A stretch of 64,000 nucleotides of DNA from Pseudozobellia thermophila (lineage in GTDB: Bacteria; Bacteroidota; Bacteroidia; Flavobacteriales; Flavobacteriaceae): the NCBI RefSeq assembly GCF_900141855.1, contig NZ_FQYU01000002.1, positions 1,054,001 through 1,118,000 on the forward strand, given 5' to 3'. Below the pieces are notes generated by a model. That model had not been told where the DNA came from. It saw only the letters and a program-made list of their open reading frames with translations, and searched no databases. Position numbers and translations under genes: made by a program. How positions within the stretch are numbered: position 1 is the first letter of the stretch; each line of letters opens with the position of its first letter. Shown one piece after another: positions 8,893 through 18,274 of the stretch.

Positions 8893-9666
8893 ATGGACTT
8901 ATACCTAAAAACCACGCTTATACTGGCTTGTTCGCTGGCCCTTCGGGTACATGCACAAAAGGATATGGTACCCATTGAAGGAGGAACCTATATCCCCCTA
9001 TACGGGGTCGATTCCACGGCGGTTACCATTCAGGACTTTTTAATGGATGTATACCCCGTAACCAATGCCGATTACCTCCAATTTGTCAAGAAGTTTCCCG
9101 AATGGCAAAAAAGCAGGGTAAAACGCCTGTTTGCGGATGGCAACTACCTGGTCGGATGGGAGAAGGACGATGCTTTTGGCGACGGTATTGCCCCCGATGC
9201 CCCGGTAACGAACGTATCGTGGTTTGCCGCTAAAAAATACTGTGAATGCCAAAACAAAAGATTGCCCACCGTGGACGAATGGGAATACGTGGCCATGGCC
9301 GATGAAGAAACGGCCGATGCCAGAAAAAAGGCGAGTTACAATCAAAGGATATTGGATTGGTACGAGGCCCCTAGATCCTTCGACAAAAAAATCGGGTCTA
9401 CCTTCAAAAATTATTGGGGCGTTTACGACCTCCACGGCCTGGTATGGGAATGGACCCTTGATTTCAACTCGGTACTGATCTCGGGCGAATCGCGAAAGGA
9501 TGTGGACATAGACAGCAATCTGTTCTGCGGAAGCGCCGCCGTAGGGGCATCCGACCTTATGAACTATGCCGCCTTTATGCGATACGCCTTTCGCGGAAGC
9601 ATGAAGGCGAATTACTCCATAAAGAACTTGGGGTTTCGATGTGTCAAGGATGTGATAAAAATCTAA
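8893..9666 (+). CDS. SUMF1/FGE-domain periplasmic protein linked to nitrite reductase
   Basis: A 257-residue protein with a signal peptide (about 1-21) and one formylglycine-generating-enzyme-like domain (MVPIEGGTYIP, YPVTNADYLQFVKK, APVTNVSWFAAKKYC, RLPTVDEWEYVA, WEWTLDF, GFRCVK). The RGGSW block of true FGE is replaced by FRGSM and the reactive cysteine pair is not apparent, so sulfatase maturation is unlikely. The gene sits 12 bases after nirK and 25 bases before the SCO gene, which suggests a role in nitrite reductase assembly or electron transfer; that role is inference. A strong Shine-Dalgarno sequence, AGGAGG at 8881-8886, lies 6 bases before the ATG, which is unusual in Bacteroidota. 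Confidence 0.85.
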   Translation: MDLYLKTTLILACSLALRVHAQKDMVPIEGGTYIPLYGVDSTAVTIQDFLMDVYPVTNADYLQFVKKFPEWQKSRVKRLFADGNYLVGWEKDDAFGDGIAPDAPVTNVSWFAAKKYCECQNKRLPTVDEWEYVAMADEETADARKKASYNQRILDWYEAPRSFDKKIGSTFKNYWGVYDLHGLVWEWTLDFNSVLISGESRKDVDIDSNLFCGSAAVGASDLMNYAAFMRYAFRGSMKANYSIKNLGFRCVKDVIKI

Positions 9667-9691
9667 AAGAACACCTAAAAATAGGATAAAA

Positions 9692-10396
9692 ATGAAAAAC
9701 GCTACCTCCATCATTATGTTGCTCCTTTTACTGGCCAACCTGAGCTCGTGCCGTACAAAAAATGAGGAAGTACAGGCACTGACAGGCTACCAGTGTCCCA
9801 TGAAATGCGAGGGAGACCAGGTATACGAAGAAGGGGGAAACTGCCCCATCTGCCATATGGCCCTTCAGCCGGTCGAACCCAAGGTCGGGGAAACCAAGGA
9901 AATATCGGACTTGTCTATCTATAACCTTCCCTCGGTATGGACGACCCAAGACCACAAAAAAATCGAATTGATCGACCTCAAGGGCCATGTGGTGGTCATG
10001 GTCATGATCTACACTTCGTGCCAGGCCGCATGCCCGAGACTGGCAGCCGACATGCGGCACATAGAGGCCCAGATTCCGCAACCCCAAAAAGAGCGGGTCA
10101 AGTTCGTATTGGTCAGTATCGACCCCGAGACCGATACGCCCGAACGTTTGAAGAAATTTGCGATCGAGAACAAAATGGATACCGGGCAATGGGTGTTTTT
10201 GACCGGCTCCCCATCGGACACCCGCGAGTTTGCCGCCGTACTCGCCGTCAACTACAAGCAGATTTCCCCATCGGATTTTTCACACTCGAATATCATCAGC
10301 GTTTTTGACCAACAAGGTGAACTGGCCTACCAAAAGGAAGGCTTGGGCGCCAACCACGGGACGACCGTTGCCAAAATAAGGGAGCTGGCCCAGTAA
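9692..10396 (+). CDS. SCO family copper chaperone with N-terminal heavy-metal-binding domain (lipoprotein)
   Basis: A 234-residue lipoprotein (lipobox LSSC, Cys20). Residues about 32-60 form a small heavy-metal-binding domain, YQCPMKCEGDQVYEEG then NCPICHMAL, like the HMBD found in copper efflux proteins. The rest is a thioredoxin-fold SCO1/SenC domain with the copper motif SCQAACP and a distal His in DFSHSN. SCO proteins deliver copper to cuproenzymes, classically the CuA site of cytochrome oxidase. Its place as last gene of the nirK cluster points to copper loading of NirK. The fusion could pass copper from the HMBD to the SCO site; that is inference. Confidence 0.9.
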   Translation: MKNATSIIMLLLLLANLSSCRTKNEEVQALTGYQCPMKCEGDQVYEEGGNCPICHMALQPVEPKVGETKEISDLSIYNLPSVWTTQDHKKIELIDLKGHVVVMVMIYTSCQAACPRLAADMRHIEAQIPQPQKERVKFVLVSIDPETDTPERLKKFAIENKMDTGQWVFLTGSPSDTREFAAVLAVNYKQISPSDFSHSNIISVFDQQGELAYQKEGLGANHGTTVAKIRELAQ

Positions 10397-10585
10397 AATG
10401 TTCATCTCCCCAATTGAATAGCAGAACGATAAGATCAGGGCATACAAACGAGGTTTATAACAGGCGGGATACTTCGGTTGGTTTTGTTCCATCCATTTCG
10501 GGTCGATCTGTACCACTTTGAAAGATCAAGTAACCTTTACCAAGTCGCTTAAAAAAATAGCGATAGGGCCAATACACTTGATCCA

Positions 10586-10981
10586 ATGGACCTAAAACAG
10601 ATTATTTACCTACTCCCCGATGGGCCGAGCAACTGCAAGATGGGCGCGACCTTGGGGATACCCCGCAATACGGTAACCATCCATATGCGCCCGTTCGGGG
10701 CCTGCGACCACTCCCTTAAGGAATTGCCGCCCCTTGACAAGGGGCCCCTGGAGGCATTCTTTCCATCGCATACGGACATAGACAACCTTCGCTACGACGC
10801 ACTCATGCACTGCTTCGAGGGCGTAACAGGGCCAGGAACCACCCCGGTTTCACCTTTACCGGTAGGATGTGCGAACGGCCAAGAACCCCCTACGGCCATA
10901 CCCAGTTCATCGATTGGAATACAGCTAAGGCATTTTTACGCCGCCTTTGGGTCGGAAATACTCCAAGGTAAACGGCTTCGC
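10586..10981 (+). pseudogene. IS21-type IstA transposase remnant, frameshifted
   Basis: The first frame (from 10586, about 80 codons) reads like the N-terminus of IstA: a start with LKQIIYLL, the resolvase-like helix-turn-helix block ATLGIPRNTVTIHMR, and then ELPPLDKGPLEAFFP and RYDALMHCFEG. Similarity continues in another frame from about 10836 with NHPGFTFTGRMCER and PYGHTQFIDW, corresponding to the IstA segment that usually reads GVT...YGYSQF, up to a stop at 10979-10981. At least one frameshift and complete loss of the integrase core and of istB mark it as dead. The flanks (10397-10585 and 10982-11134) hold nothing I recognise. Confidence 0.6.
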
Positions 10982-11134
10982 CACCTACCTATTGATACAC
11001 TTGGGCACCGTGCATATTCAATTGATACGCCGGTTTCCCGAAACATTCCCGAATTGGTCCGCTGTGTTTTAATTGCCTATTTCCCGGGCGATTATAGTAG
11101 ATCTATTGAGGTCAGGAAACAAAGGCCGCTTGTC

Positions 11135-12481
11135 CTATTTAAGCCCCTCTATGGCAGGGGTGTCCAACTGGTCCGTTCTGTACAAGAAAGTGATCTCCTT
11201 GTTTTGATAATTGGTATAGGCATTGATGAGATTGGACTGCGCTTTCTGTGCCATCGCCTGCGCATCCAAGAGATCGGTGAGGTTACTTAGGCCACTGTCG
11301 TAATTGTCTCGATATACCTTTAGGTTTTCCTCGGCCAAGGCTTTATTTTCCAAGGCATACTGAATCTGTTCGTGCGCATCCAACAAATCATACCAACTTT
11401 GGGTGATGGCCACCTTTAATTGGTCTATACCGTCTTCGCGATTGTTTTGGCTAATCTCTTGCTGTATCTTTTCTTGCCTTACCCTTTGCTTGCCACCACC
11501 CCACCAATCGGAGATCGGTATACTCAAGGTGCCGAAGGCCAGGCCTGAAAACTGACTTGCCAGGGTATTGTCAAAAGAGCCGAACTCAAATGCCGAAAAA
11601 CCAACGGCTAAGGAAGGTAAAAGATCGGCCTTGGCCATTTTTGTTCGTAATTGACTCGCGGAAATCGATTTCTCCAATAATTGGTAGTTGCTGTTTTCCG
11701 TCAGGTTTAAGTCGGGCTCGGTGTACTTTAGTTCAGGAGGGGCAATATTTTCAAAGTCGGCCATAGCCCTCATTTCCGGGGAATAGGCCACCCCTACGTA
11801 AAGCGAGAAATCGAGTAAGGCCAATTTGCGTAGATTCTCCAATTTACTTTTATTCAACAATAACTCGCTGCGGTTCACTTTTACCTGTAACAATTGGTTT
11901 TTGGCTATTAAGCCCGCTTCAAGTAAATCTTCCTGTTGTTTAAGCAGTTCGTTCAAATAGGCTTCGTTGGTTTCCAATACCTTTTGCTGTTCTTGCAATT
12001 GTACCAATTGCCAAAACTTTTGTTCCGTCACCAATAAGACCGAATCTACCGCCTGTTCGGCCCTAATTTTGGAGGTTTCCGTTTGAAGGTCTGCCAAGGC
12101 ATTGGAATTTCTGATTTTTCCACCGGCATAAATAACCTCTGTCGCCATGGCACTGGCACTGTATAGATTATCTATGCCATTTGGCAAAATACCTGGAATT
12201 GGACTTATGATATCGTCGGGTCCGTAAAGTCCCAAAGCGGTCGCTTCTATGGTTGGAAAATAATTGGCAAGCATTTCTTGCTTAAAGGCCTTGGCCTTTT
12301 CTATGGTCAACAGTCCGTTCTTAATGGCATTACTATGTTTTAGCGCCGCTTTTTTGCTTTCCTCCAAACTTATTCCTTCTTGGGCACTTACTGTTTGAAG
12401 ACCCAGAATTAGCATTCCCAAGAATGCCAGTAAGTGCATCTTTCTTGCAACTATATCCTGTAATTTGAATTTTATCATCAC
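11135..12481 (-). CDS. TolC family outer membrane efflux protein
   Basis: A 448-residue outer membrane channel protein. It has a signal peptide (about 1-33, ending in VSAQ) and the two repeats of long amphipathic helices typical of TolC (for example SLEESKKAALKHSNAIKNG near the start and YALENKALAEENLKVYRD near the end). It would form the trimeric exit duct for the RND pump encoded directly upstream; the gap is 41 bases. Gene order inner-membrane fusion protein, pump, TolC is standard for RND operons. The substrate cannot be read from the sequence. Confidence 0.93.
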   Translation of the reverse strand: MMIKFKLQDIVARKMHLLAFLGMLILGLQTVSAQEGISLEESKKAALKHSNAIKNGLLTIEKAKAFKQEMLANYFPTIEATALGLYGPDDIISPIPGILPNGIDNLYSASAMATEVIYAGGKIRNSNALADLQTETSKIRAEQAVDSVLLVTEQKFWQLVQLQEQQKVLETNEAYLNELLKQQEDLLEAGLIAKNQLLQVKVNRSELLLNKSKLENLRKLALLDFSLYVGVAYSPEMRAMADFENIAPPELKYTEPDLNLTENSNYQLLEKSISASQLRTKMAKADLLPSLAVGFSAFEFGSFDNTLASQFSGLAFGTLSIPISDWWGGGKQRVRQEKIQQEISQNNREDGIDQLKVAITQSWYDLLDAHEQIQYALENKALAEENLKVYRDNYDSGLSNLTDLLDAQAMAQKAQSNLINAYTNYQNKEITFLYRTDQLDTPAIEGLK

Positions 12482-12522
12482 TACTTTTTCTTTAGTACAT
12501 TTTAGTTACTACGCAAAGACCT

Positions 12523-15500
12523 TTACTTGTTTATCCCTTCCTTTACGATAAACGTTTCGTCGTCCCTAATCTCCCCTTCGTCTTCCTTTCTAAAAAACAG
12601 CCAATACAGTACCGGTAACACAAAAAGTGTCAGTACCATAGAAAACATTAGGCCAAAGGCGATAACGGTTCCCAGTGGCCCCCAAAGGCTAGACCGGCTT
12701 ACAATCATAGGGATAACCCCCACGGCAGCCGCCGAAGATGTCAAGAAAATAGGCCGCATACGTCTTTCCGCCGCAAGAATGGCCGCCTTTTTAACACTGT
12801 AATTAAACTCGTGGCGAAGCTCATCTGCGTAATCAATTAGTATAATGCCGTTCCTCACCACAATGCCACATAAGGCCAAAAGACCCAAAAAGGAGGTAAA
12901 ACCAAACGGGTACTGCATTAGAATTAAGCCCAATGCAGCGCCGAAAATACTTAAGGGCATGGTAATGAAACTCAATACGGCATGCATAAGGCTCTTAAAA
13001 TGCCATAGCAGGATCAAGAATATTAAAATAACACTGAGCATAAGGGAAAGTCCCATGGGTTTGTTGTTCTCTATCTGCAATTCGTACTCTCCCCCATATT
13101 CGATCTTAATATCCTCTGGAAAATCAATACTCTCTATTTTTGGAATCATTTCCGCCAATACCTCGTTCGCTACGGCTTCTTTTGTAATATCTACCCTAAC
13201 GGTAAGGCAACGGGTTCCGTTTCTGTTCACAATTTGTTCCTGCTTCCATTCCGATTTGATATCCGCCACTTGCCGTAAGGGTACGGTCGTTGCTTTGCTG
13301 GGCGAAATTATGGACAGTTTCCTGAGGTCGGAAACATTTTGGTCGTGTTGGTTTTCACTCTTGATCTTTACATCGACCGTATACTTTTTATCCCATACTT
13401 CCGTGGCTTTTAAACCCGTGGTATTTACGGCCACCGCATTGGCAATATCCCTATTGTTCAATCCCAACCTGGCCGCTTCATCATGCTTGATGTCTATTTT
13501 CACCACTTCCTTCATATCACCGTAATCGGTCCTGCTCCATATGGTTTTCGGTGTGGCACGGGCCATATTGATGATGGTATCGCCATATTTCTTCAATTGT
13601 TGGATGTCATCGCCATATAGCCTGACCTCAATAGGGGCTTTGGCCGAGGCCATATCCAACTGTTTCATTCGTAGATAGGCATGCGGATACATATCGGCAT
13701 ACTTCTCATCATACTCCTTTAAAACCTCTTCCGTTGCCTCGTCGGAAACAGTGGTCACCAAAATCTGGGCATAGGTGGTAGAAGGCATATTGGGGGCGTA
13801 AAGCGTATGAAAACGCGGAGAGCTCTGACCAATAAAACTGGTGTAATCATCAACACGCCCATCGGCTGCCAATATTTTTTCAATACCCTTCACTACCTTG
13901 GCCGTTTCCTCCAAACTGTGGCCTTGGGCCAGGCTGATCTCAATGGAAAATTGGTTTCTTTCCACTTTGGGGAACAATTGCTGGCTGATACCACCAAAGA
14001 GCATGACCCCAAATACGATGGCCGCAATTCCTAAACCTATGGTCAATCTATAATGCTCCATGGCCGTATTGACCATTCTGTCAAAAAAGGCCTGCAGGCG
14101 ATCTAGCATGGATGGTTTACCCTCTTTATCGGCATCATCGGAATGCGAATGCAGTCCTTTTTTAATGAACAACGAATTGATAAAGGGCACTAGCAATATG
14201 GATATGATCAACGATAACGACAGTGCAATGATGATCACATACGGAAAGGCACTTATAAAATCGGATGCTACACCATCCATAAAGAACAACAATGGATAAA
14301 ACGTGGCAGAGATGGCCAAAGTGGCCGTAAATACGGAAGGAAACAATTCTTTGGCACTGTTCACCGCCGCTTCGGGTATGGACATCCCCTCATCCAATTT
14401 CTCAATATAATTATCGATGATTACAATGGGGTCGTCCACCACGATACCCAATACAACGATCAATGCCGCCAAGGTTACCGTATTTAACTCTATCCCCAAA
14501 AAAAACATGATTGCCAAGGTTGCCGCTATGGTAATGGGAATGGTCGCCGCTGCCACTGAGGCCACCCTGAACGGCAGTAAAATGAGCGTTACGATCACAA
14601 CGCCGATCAAAGCGTAACCAAACTCTTTCATAAAATGGCTGATCGAATGGTCCACTACCTCTGGCTGGTTGGCAATTTTGGTGATTTTGATATCATCCGG
14701 CATTTCGCTTACGATGCGCTCCAGCCGCTCGTCTATCTCTTCGCCAAATTGAACGATGTTTCCTTTTTTTGCCATTTCCAAGGTAATGATCATACCCTTG
14801 GCCCCATTGATGGTCAAATACGAGTCGGCATCGTCATACTCCCTGACGACCCTTGCCACGTCCCTTACACGCACAATGTTTCCGTTTGCTTCCGTTTTAA
14901 TGACCTGACGGGCAATATCCGCTTCGTTTTTCAAGGTAGTTTCCAAGTAAATGGGTCTTTCCTTGGTATCGTTCTCCAAGGTACCGGCACCCACAACGGC
15001 CCCTTGATTTTGTAAACTCATGGTAATGGCCTGGGGCGTAATACCATAACTTGCCAATTTATCCTGGTCTACGTAAACCGTTATTTGTTCGGTCAATCCA
15101 CCGGAATGCGAAATCTTTGCCAGATTCTCTATCTGCCTAAATTCATCCTCTATATCCTCTACATGGCGTTGTAAATCCTTATACGGCCTGGTTTCCGACT
15201 GCACCCCCAGAATCATGGCCGCCGTGCTACCAAAGTCGCTATTGACCATTACTCCCTGTACTTCCCTTGGCAATTGCAATTGCTGAAAAATCAGGATTTC
15301 AGATTTTAATTTGTTCCAAAATTGCTGGGTGGCATCGTGGTTTATCTTGTCCGAAACCTCCACATAAATGAACATGACCCCATCTTTGGAATAAGAATAA
15401 GTCTTGGTCTTGTCCACTTCGTTATAGGCAAATAAAAACGCTTCTACCTTCGAGGTCAACTCTTCCTCTACCTTGTCGGAAGATGCTCCGGGATAAGACC

Positions 15501-15666
15501 CAATGATCAAGCCCTGACGTATGGTAAAATCGGGAAATTCGTTTCTGGGCATATTTAAAAGCCCATAAATACCAACTATAAAAAGACAGGCTGCCAATGC
15601 TATGGGAAATGTAGCATGCTTAAAGGCCCAATCTATGGCTCCGCTTTTTTTCTTCATCTTCTTCAA
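12523..15666 (-). CDS. RND efflux pump, inner membrane transporter (AcrB/HAE type)
   Basis: A 1047-residue RND transporter with the expected length and layout: first membrane helix (about 15-35), large porter domain, helices 2-6, second porter domain and helices 8-12. The proton-relay Asp pair is present in helix 4 (GIVVDDPIVIIDN). Three-component pumps of this type use the proton gradient to expel drugs, bile-like compounds, fatty acids or solvents. No metal-efflux signature was noticed, so an HAE-type small-molecule exporter is more likely. It sits 5 bases after the membrane fusion protein gene. Confidence 0.94.
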   Translation of the reverse strand: MKKMKKKSGAIDWAFKHATFPIALAACLFIVGIYGLLNMPRNEFPDFTIRQGLIIGSYPGASSDKVEEELTSKVEAFLFAYNEVDKTKTYSYSKDGVMFIYVEVSDKINHDATQQFWNKLKSEILIFQQLQLPREVQGVMVNSDFGSTAAMILGVQSETRPYKDLQRHVEDIEDEFRQIENLAKISHSGGLTEQITVYVDQDKLASYGITPQAITMSLQNQGAVVGAGTLENDTKERPIYLETTLKNEADIARQVIKTEANGNIVRVRDVARVVREYDDADSYLTINGAKGMIITLEMAKKGNIVQFGEEIDERLERIVSEMPDDIKITKIANQPEVVDHSISHFMKEFGYALIGVVIVTLILLPFRVASVAAATIPITIAATLAIMFFLGIELNTVTLAALIVVLGIVVDDPIVIIDNYIEKLDEGMSIPEAAVNSAKELFPSVFTATLAISATFYPLLFFMDGVASDFISAFPYVIIIALSLSLIISILLVPFINSLFIKKGLHSHSDDADKEGKPSMLDRLQAFFDRMVNTAMEHYRLTIGLGIAAIVFGVMLFGGISQQLFPKVERNQFSIEISLAQGHSLEETAKVVKGIEKILAADGRVDDYTSFIGQSSPRFHTLYAPNMPSTTYAQILVTTVSDEATEEVLKEYDEKYADMYPHAYLRMKQLDMASAKAPIEVRLYGDDIQQLKKYGDTIINMARATPKTIWSRTDYGDMKEVVKIDIKHDEAARLGLNNRDIANAVAVNTTGLKATEVWDKKYTVDVKIKSENQHDQNVSDLRKLSIISPSKATTVPLRQVADIKSEWKQEQIVNRNGTRCLTVRVDITKEAVANEVLAEMIPKIESIDFPEDIKIEYGGEYELQIENNKPMGLSLMLSVILIFLILLWHFKSLMHAVLSFITMPLSIFGAALGLILMQYPFGFTSFLGLLALCGIVVRNGIILIDYADELRHEFNYSVKKAAILAAERRMRPIFLTSSAAAVGVIPMIVSRSSLWGPLGTVIAFGLMFSMVLTLFVLPVLYWLFFRKEDEGEIRDDETFIVKEGINK

Positions 15667-15671
15667 CCCTT

Positions 15672-16778
15672 TTAGTTAGCCTTCTTTACGATTTCTACGG
15701 GTGTGCTTTGTGTAAGCTTATGGTACCCCGAGACAATTAACTTATCTCCTTGGCCCAACCCATCTTCTATGGCAATACCATTGTCATACAACTTTCCTAT
15801 TTGTACATAGCGCCTTTCTGCATGATCCTGGTCGACCACGTACACAAAATGCTTCCCGTCTTCCGTTACGGCAATACATTCCGACGGAATTATCAAGCTT
15901 TGCCCTCCCCCTTTTTTATGCTCCAGATTGCTGAAGGTAACCGTGCAGGCCATACCTGGTTTTATGGTTTTATCGCTATTGTCCAATTGTACATAGGCCG
16001 CATAAACTGGGGAGCCTTGGTTGGCCTGGATGGAAATTTCATCAACAACCCCACTGATCTCATAATTGGCCAGGGCAGGAATCTTTACTGTGGCGGTATC
16101 GCCTTTACCCAGTGTATTTATCTCACCATCGGGAATAGGAATTACGGCCTTTACCGCTTTTATATTCATGATTTCCACCACGGGTTGACCCGGTTGTGCC
16201 AAATCACCGGCCTCCATAAATTGCTCACTTATATACCCATCCATGGGCGCATAGATTTTGGTGTGCCGAACATTCTGGTAGGTCATATTGGCGGCCGCCT
16301 TGGCCTGTTCGTATTGCGACTTGGCCTCCAACATTCTAATCTCTGCGATACTGCCTTTGGAATATACCTCGTTAATACGCTCAAAATTCTCCTTGGCCAA
16401 CTGTTCTTGGGCCCGTTGTTGCTCGTAACGGCTGGTGTAAACCGAAGGGTCTATTTGGGCCAAAAGCTGATTCTTCTTGACAAAGTCCCCAATTTGAACG
16501 GGAATTTGAAGAACCGTTCCCGAAACTTGAAAACTGGCATTGACCGTAGCATCGGAGCTTATGGTGCCACTGTATTCCAAGACGCTATGGTTGCTATTTG
16601 ACAAATCGGTACCAACATCCATCACCTGTACCTTGATTGTTTTTTTGGTTTCCTGTCTCTCCTCCTCCCCGCAACTTACCGCCAAAAGAAGTGACAAAGC
16701 CATAAGGGGGTATTTTAGCTGAAAAAGTAGGTGTCTGTTTTTTGTTTTGAACATTGTTGCAAGCATCATTTTTGGCAA
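15672..16778 (-). CDS. RND efflux periplasmic adaptor (membrane fusion protein), lipoprotein
   Basis: A 368-residue membrane fusion protein. A lipobox near the N-terminus (LLLAVSC) anchors it to the inner membrane. It then has a biotinyl-lipoyl-like half (ASFQVSGTVLQIPVQIGDFV), a helical hairpin (about 110-165), the second lipoyl half (IYAPMDGYISEQFMEAGDL) and beta-barrel domains. It links the pump to the outer membrane channel. The annotated start is the most upstream ATG; the Met eight codons later (MFKTKN) is an equally good start and leaves a more standard signal peptide. The operon diverges from the AraC regulator gene across about 150 bases. Confidence 0.93.
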   Translation of the reverse strand: MPKMMLATMFKTKNRHLLFQLKYPLMALSLLLAVSCGEEERQETKKTIKVQVMDVGTDLSNSNHSVLEYSGTISSDATVNASFQVSGTVLQIPVQIGDFVKKNQLLAQIDPSVYTSRYEQQRAQEQLAKENFERINEVYSKGSIAEIRMLEAKSQYEQAKAAANMTYQNVRHTKIYAPMDGYISEQFMEAGDLAQPGQPVVEIMNIKAVKAVIPIPDGEINTLGKGDTATVKIPALANYEISGVVDEISIQANQGSPVYAAYVQLDNSDKTIKPGMACTVTFSNLEHKKGGGQSLIIPSECIAVTEDGKHFVYVVDQDHAERRYVQIGKLYDNGIAIEDGLGQGDKLIVSGYHKLTQSTPVEIVKKAN

Positions 16779-16928
16779 TTAGAATTTAAGGGGGCAAAAT
16801 TAGAAGGAGTTCAAACGAATTTTGTGGTAGTATGTCATCCATTTATGGTATTTTTAGAACATTTTAGTAGTCTATACTCGTTTAAGTGGCTATTTGTAAA
16901 CATTTTTATAAGTACTGAACCCATTGAT

Positions 16929-17810
16929 ATGGAAGACATACCCGCATTCGGATTACCTGAACTTTACAAGGAAACCGGTTTTAAACAGGATGATGGCAAC
17001 CCCGGATTTTCCATTATTAAATCAGGGGAAGTAGGTGATGCCTTAAATAGTGGAAACCCTTTTAGGAACGTTAACTACGGCCTAGGTTTATTTAGTTCGG
17101 GGGAAGCCGAATTGTCGATCGATTTTAAATTACATGCGGTGAGGCCCAAAATGGCATTCGTCACCAGTCCCGGACAGGTATTTCGTTCCGTAAGCGAAAT
17201 TACCGATGCGTACGGTATATTGTTCACTAGGGATTTTCTTGCCGGGCAGAAATCAGAACAATGGCTAAAATCCCTGGCCATGTTCCACAGGTTTTACGAT
17301 CGCCCCTTGATTCAGCTTTCCGATGAAGAGCACGCCGAACTCTTGGACGACTTTCAGAAAATATGGCTCGAATACCATTCCGATAAAGCCATGAAGTACG
17401 ACGCCCTGGAATCTCTTTTGATTTTAATTTTGATCAAGCTGGCCCGCTTGTACGAAGCCGACCAAGAGATAGATAGGAGTAGCACCAAACACCATATTCT
17501 AAAACTTGAATCGCTCATCAACCAACAGTTCAAGGAAAATAGAAAAGTAAGCAACTATGCGGAGCAAATGTGCATGACCCCCCAACACCTTAACCGAATT
17601 ACCCAAAAGGCAACCGGTAAGAGCGTAAGCGACCTGATCCATGAAAAACTAATCATTGAACTTAAACGCTACTTGGTCTATACCGATATGAGCAGTGAAG
17701 AAATTGCCCATCACTTTAATTTTCACGACAACTCCTATTTTACCAAAGCATTTAAAAAAGCCGTGGGCGAAACGCCCAAAGCTTTTAGGGATAGGCAGAG
17801 GATGTTGTAA
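16929..17810 (+). CDS. AraC family regulator divergent from the RND operon
   Basis: A 293-residue AraC family regulator, counting from the ATG at 16929. The frame is open further upstream but would then overlap the start of the divergent adaptor gene. The N-terminal 180 residues are a cupin-like effector domain without recognised ligand motifs. The C-terminal part carries the two helix-turn-helix motifs (KVSNYAEQMCMTPQHLNRIT and SSEEIAHHFNFHDNSYFTKAFKK). Divergent orientation suggests that it controls the efflux operon; the shared intergenic region (16779-16928) would hold both promoters. Ligand unknown. Confidence 0.88.
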   Translation: MEDIPAFGLPELYKETGFKQDDGNPGFSIIKSGEVGDALNSGNPFRNVNYGLGLFSSGEAELSIDFKLHAVRPKMAFVTSPGQVFRSVSEITDAYGILFTRDFLAGQKSEQWLKSLAMFHRFYDRPLIQLSDEEHAELLDDFQKIWLEYHSDKAMKYDALESLLILILIKLARLYEADQEIDRSSTKHHILKLESLINQQFKENRKVSNYAEQMCMTPQHLNRITQKATGKSVSDLIHEKLIIELKRYLVYTDMSSEEIAHHFNFHDNSYFTKAFKKAVGETPKAFRDRQRML

Positions 17811-18274
17811 TGATTCAATAACATGTCCGTCCTCCAACATTTTTTAAACCTGGCTATTTTTTGCCCAGGTCTACAGACCAATCCTGCTCCACAAAATTAT
17901 ACTTGGTGTTTTAGGTTATTTCTTAACTTGAACAGGTAAGGCACATACTTCAGAGCGTGGTATTTGAAGATAAATTTCCAAACTTTACAAAATTGACACC
18001 TCGCGAAACCCATGGTTGCGGAGCATATTGTACAAATAAGCCTACCACCCCCTTATATTGATTCCGAGGTACACAATCGATCCACCAAAAGGTCGCCTTA
18101 TCAAAGGCTCCACGTTTTACGGGAAATCTATTTTATTACGGACTACACAATATTACCCCTATATATTATTAAAAAGCCAATATATTGTTAATTTTATTAT
18201 ATTTATGAAATCCATCTCATTTAAAATGGATTGTATCCGGTTTTGAACCGAACACAACTTTTCTACCCTGTATT
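17811..18274. other. Intergenic region upstream of the sugar-locus AraC gene
   Basis: 464 bases with no gene. Visible elements are an imperfect hairpin ACCTGG/CCAGGT at about 17849-17871, two CCCC(C)(T)TATAT words (near 18050 and 18157) that recur before gntP, and an inverted repeat AATCCAT/ATGGATT at 18209-18232 listed separately. The right half is very AT-rich and must contain the araC promoter. Confidence 0.55.
18209..18232. promoter_or_regulatory. Inverted repeat upstream of the sugar-locus AraC gene
   Basis: AATCCAT (18209-18215) and ATGGATT (18226-18232) are perfect 7-base arms around a 10-base AT-rich spacer, 42 bases before the araC start. A regulatory site is possible. It does not match the tandem repeats found at the other four promoters of the locus. 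Confidence 0.35.

Noticed and set aside
9728-10189. 153-codon minus-strand frame inside the SCO gene, and similar long antisense frames elsewhere
   Set aside because: Shadows caused by codon bias of the real genes; no independent motifs.
16731-16928. 66-codon N-terminal extension of the AraC regulator
   Set aside because: It would overlap the start of the divergent adaptor gene and leaves no room for promoters; the extension is not AraC-like.
17849-17871. ACCTGG/CCAGGT hairpin as a terminator after the first AraC gene
   Set aside because: The T run is inside the loop and no T run follows the stem, so termination is doubtful.
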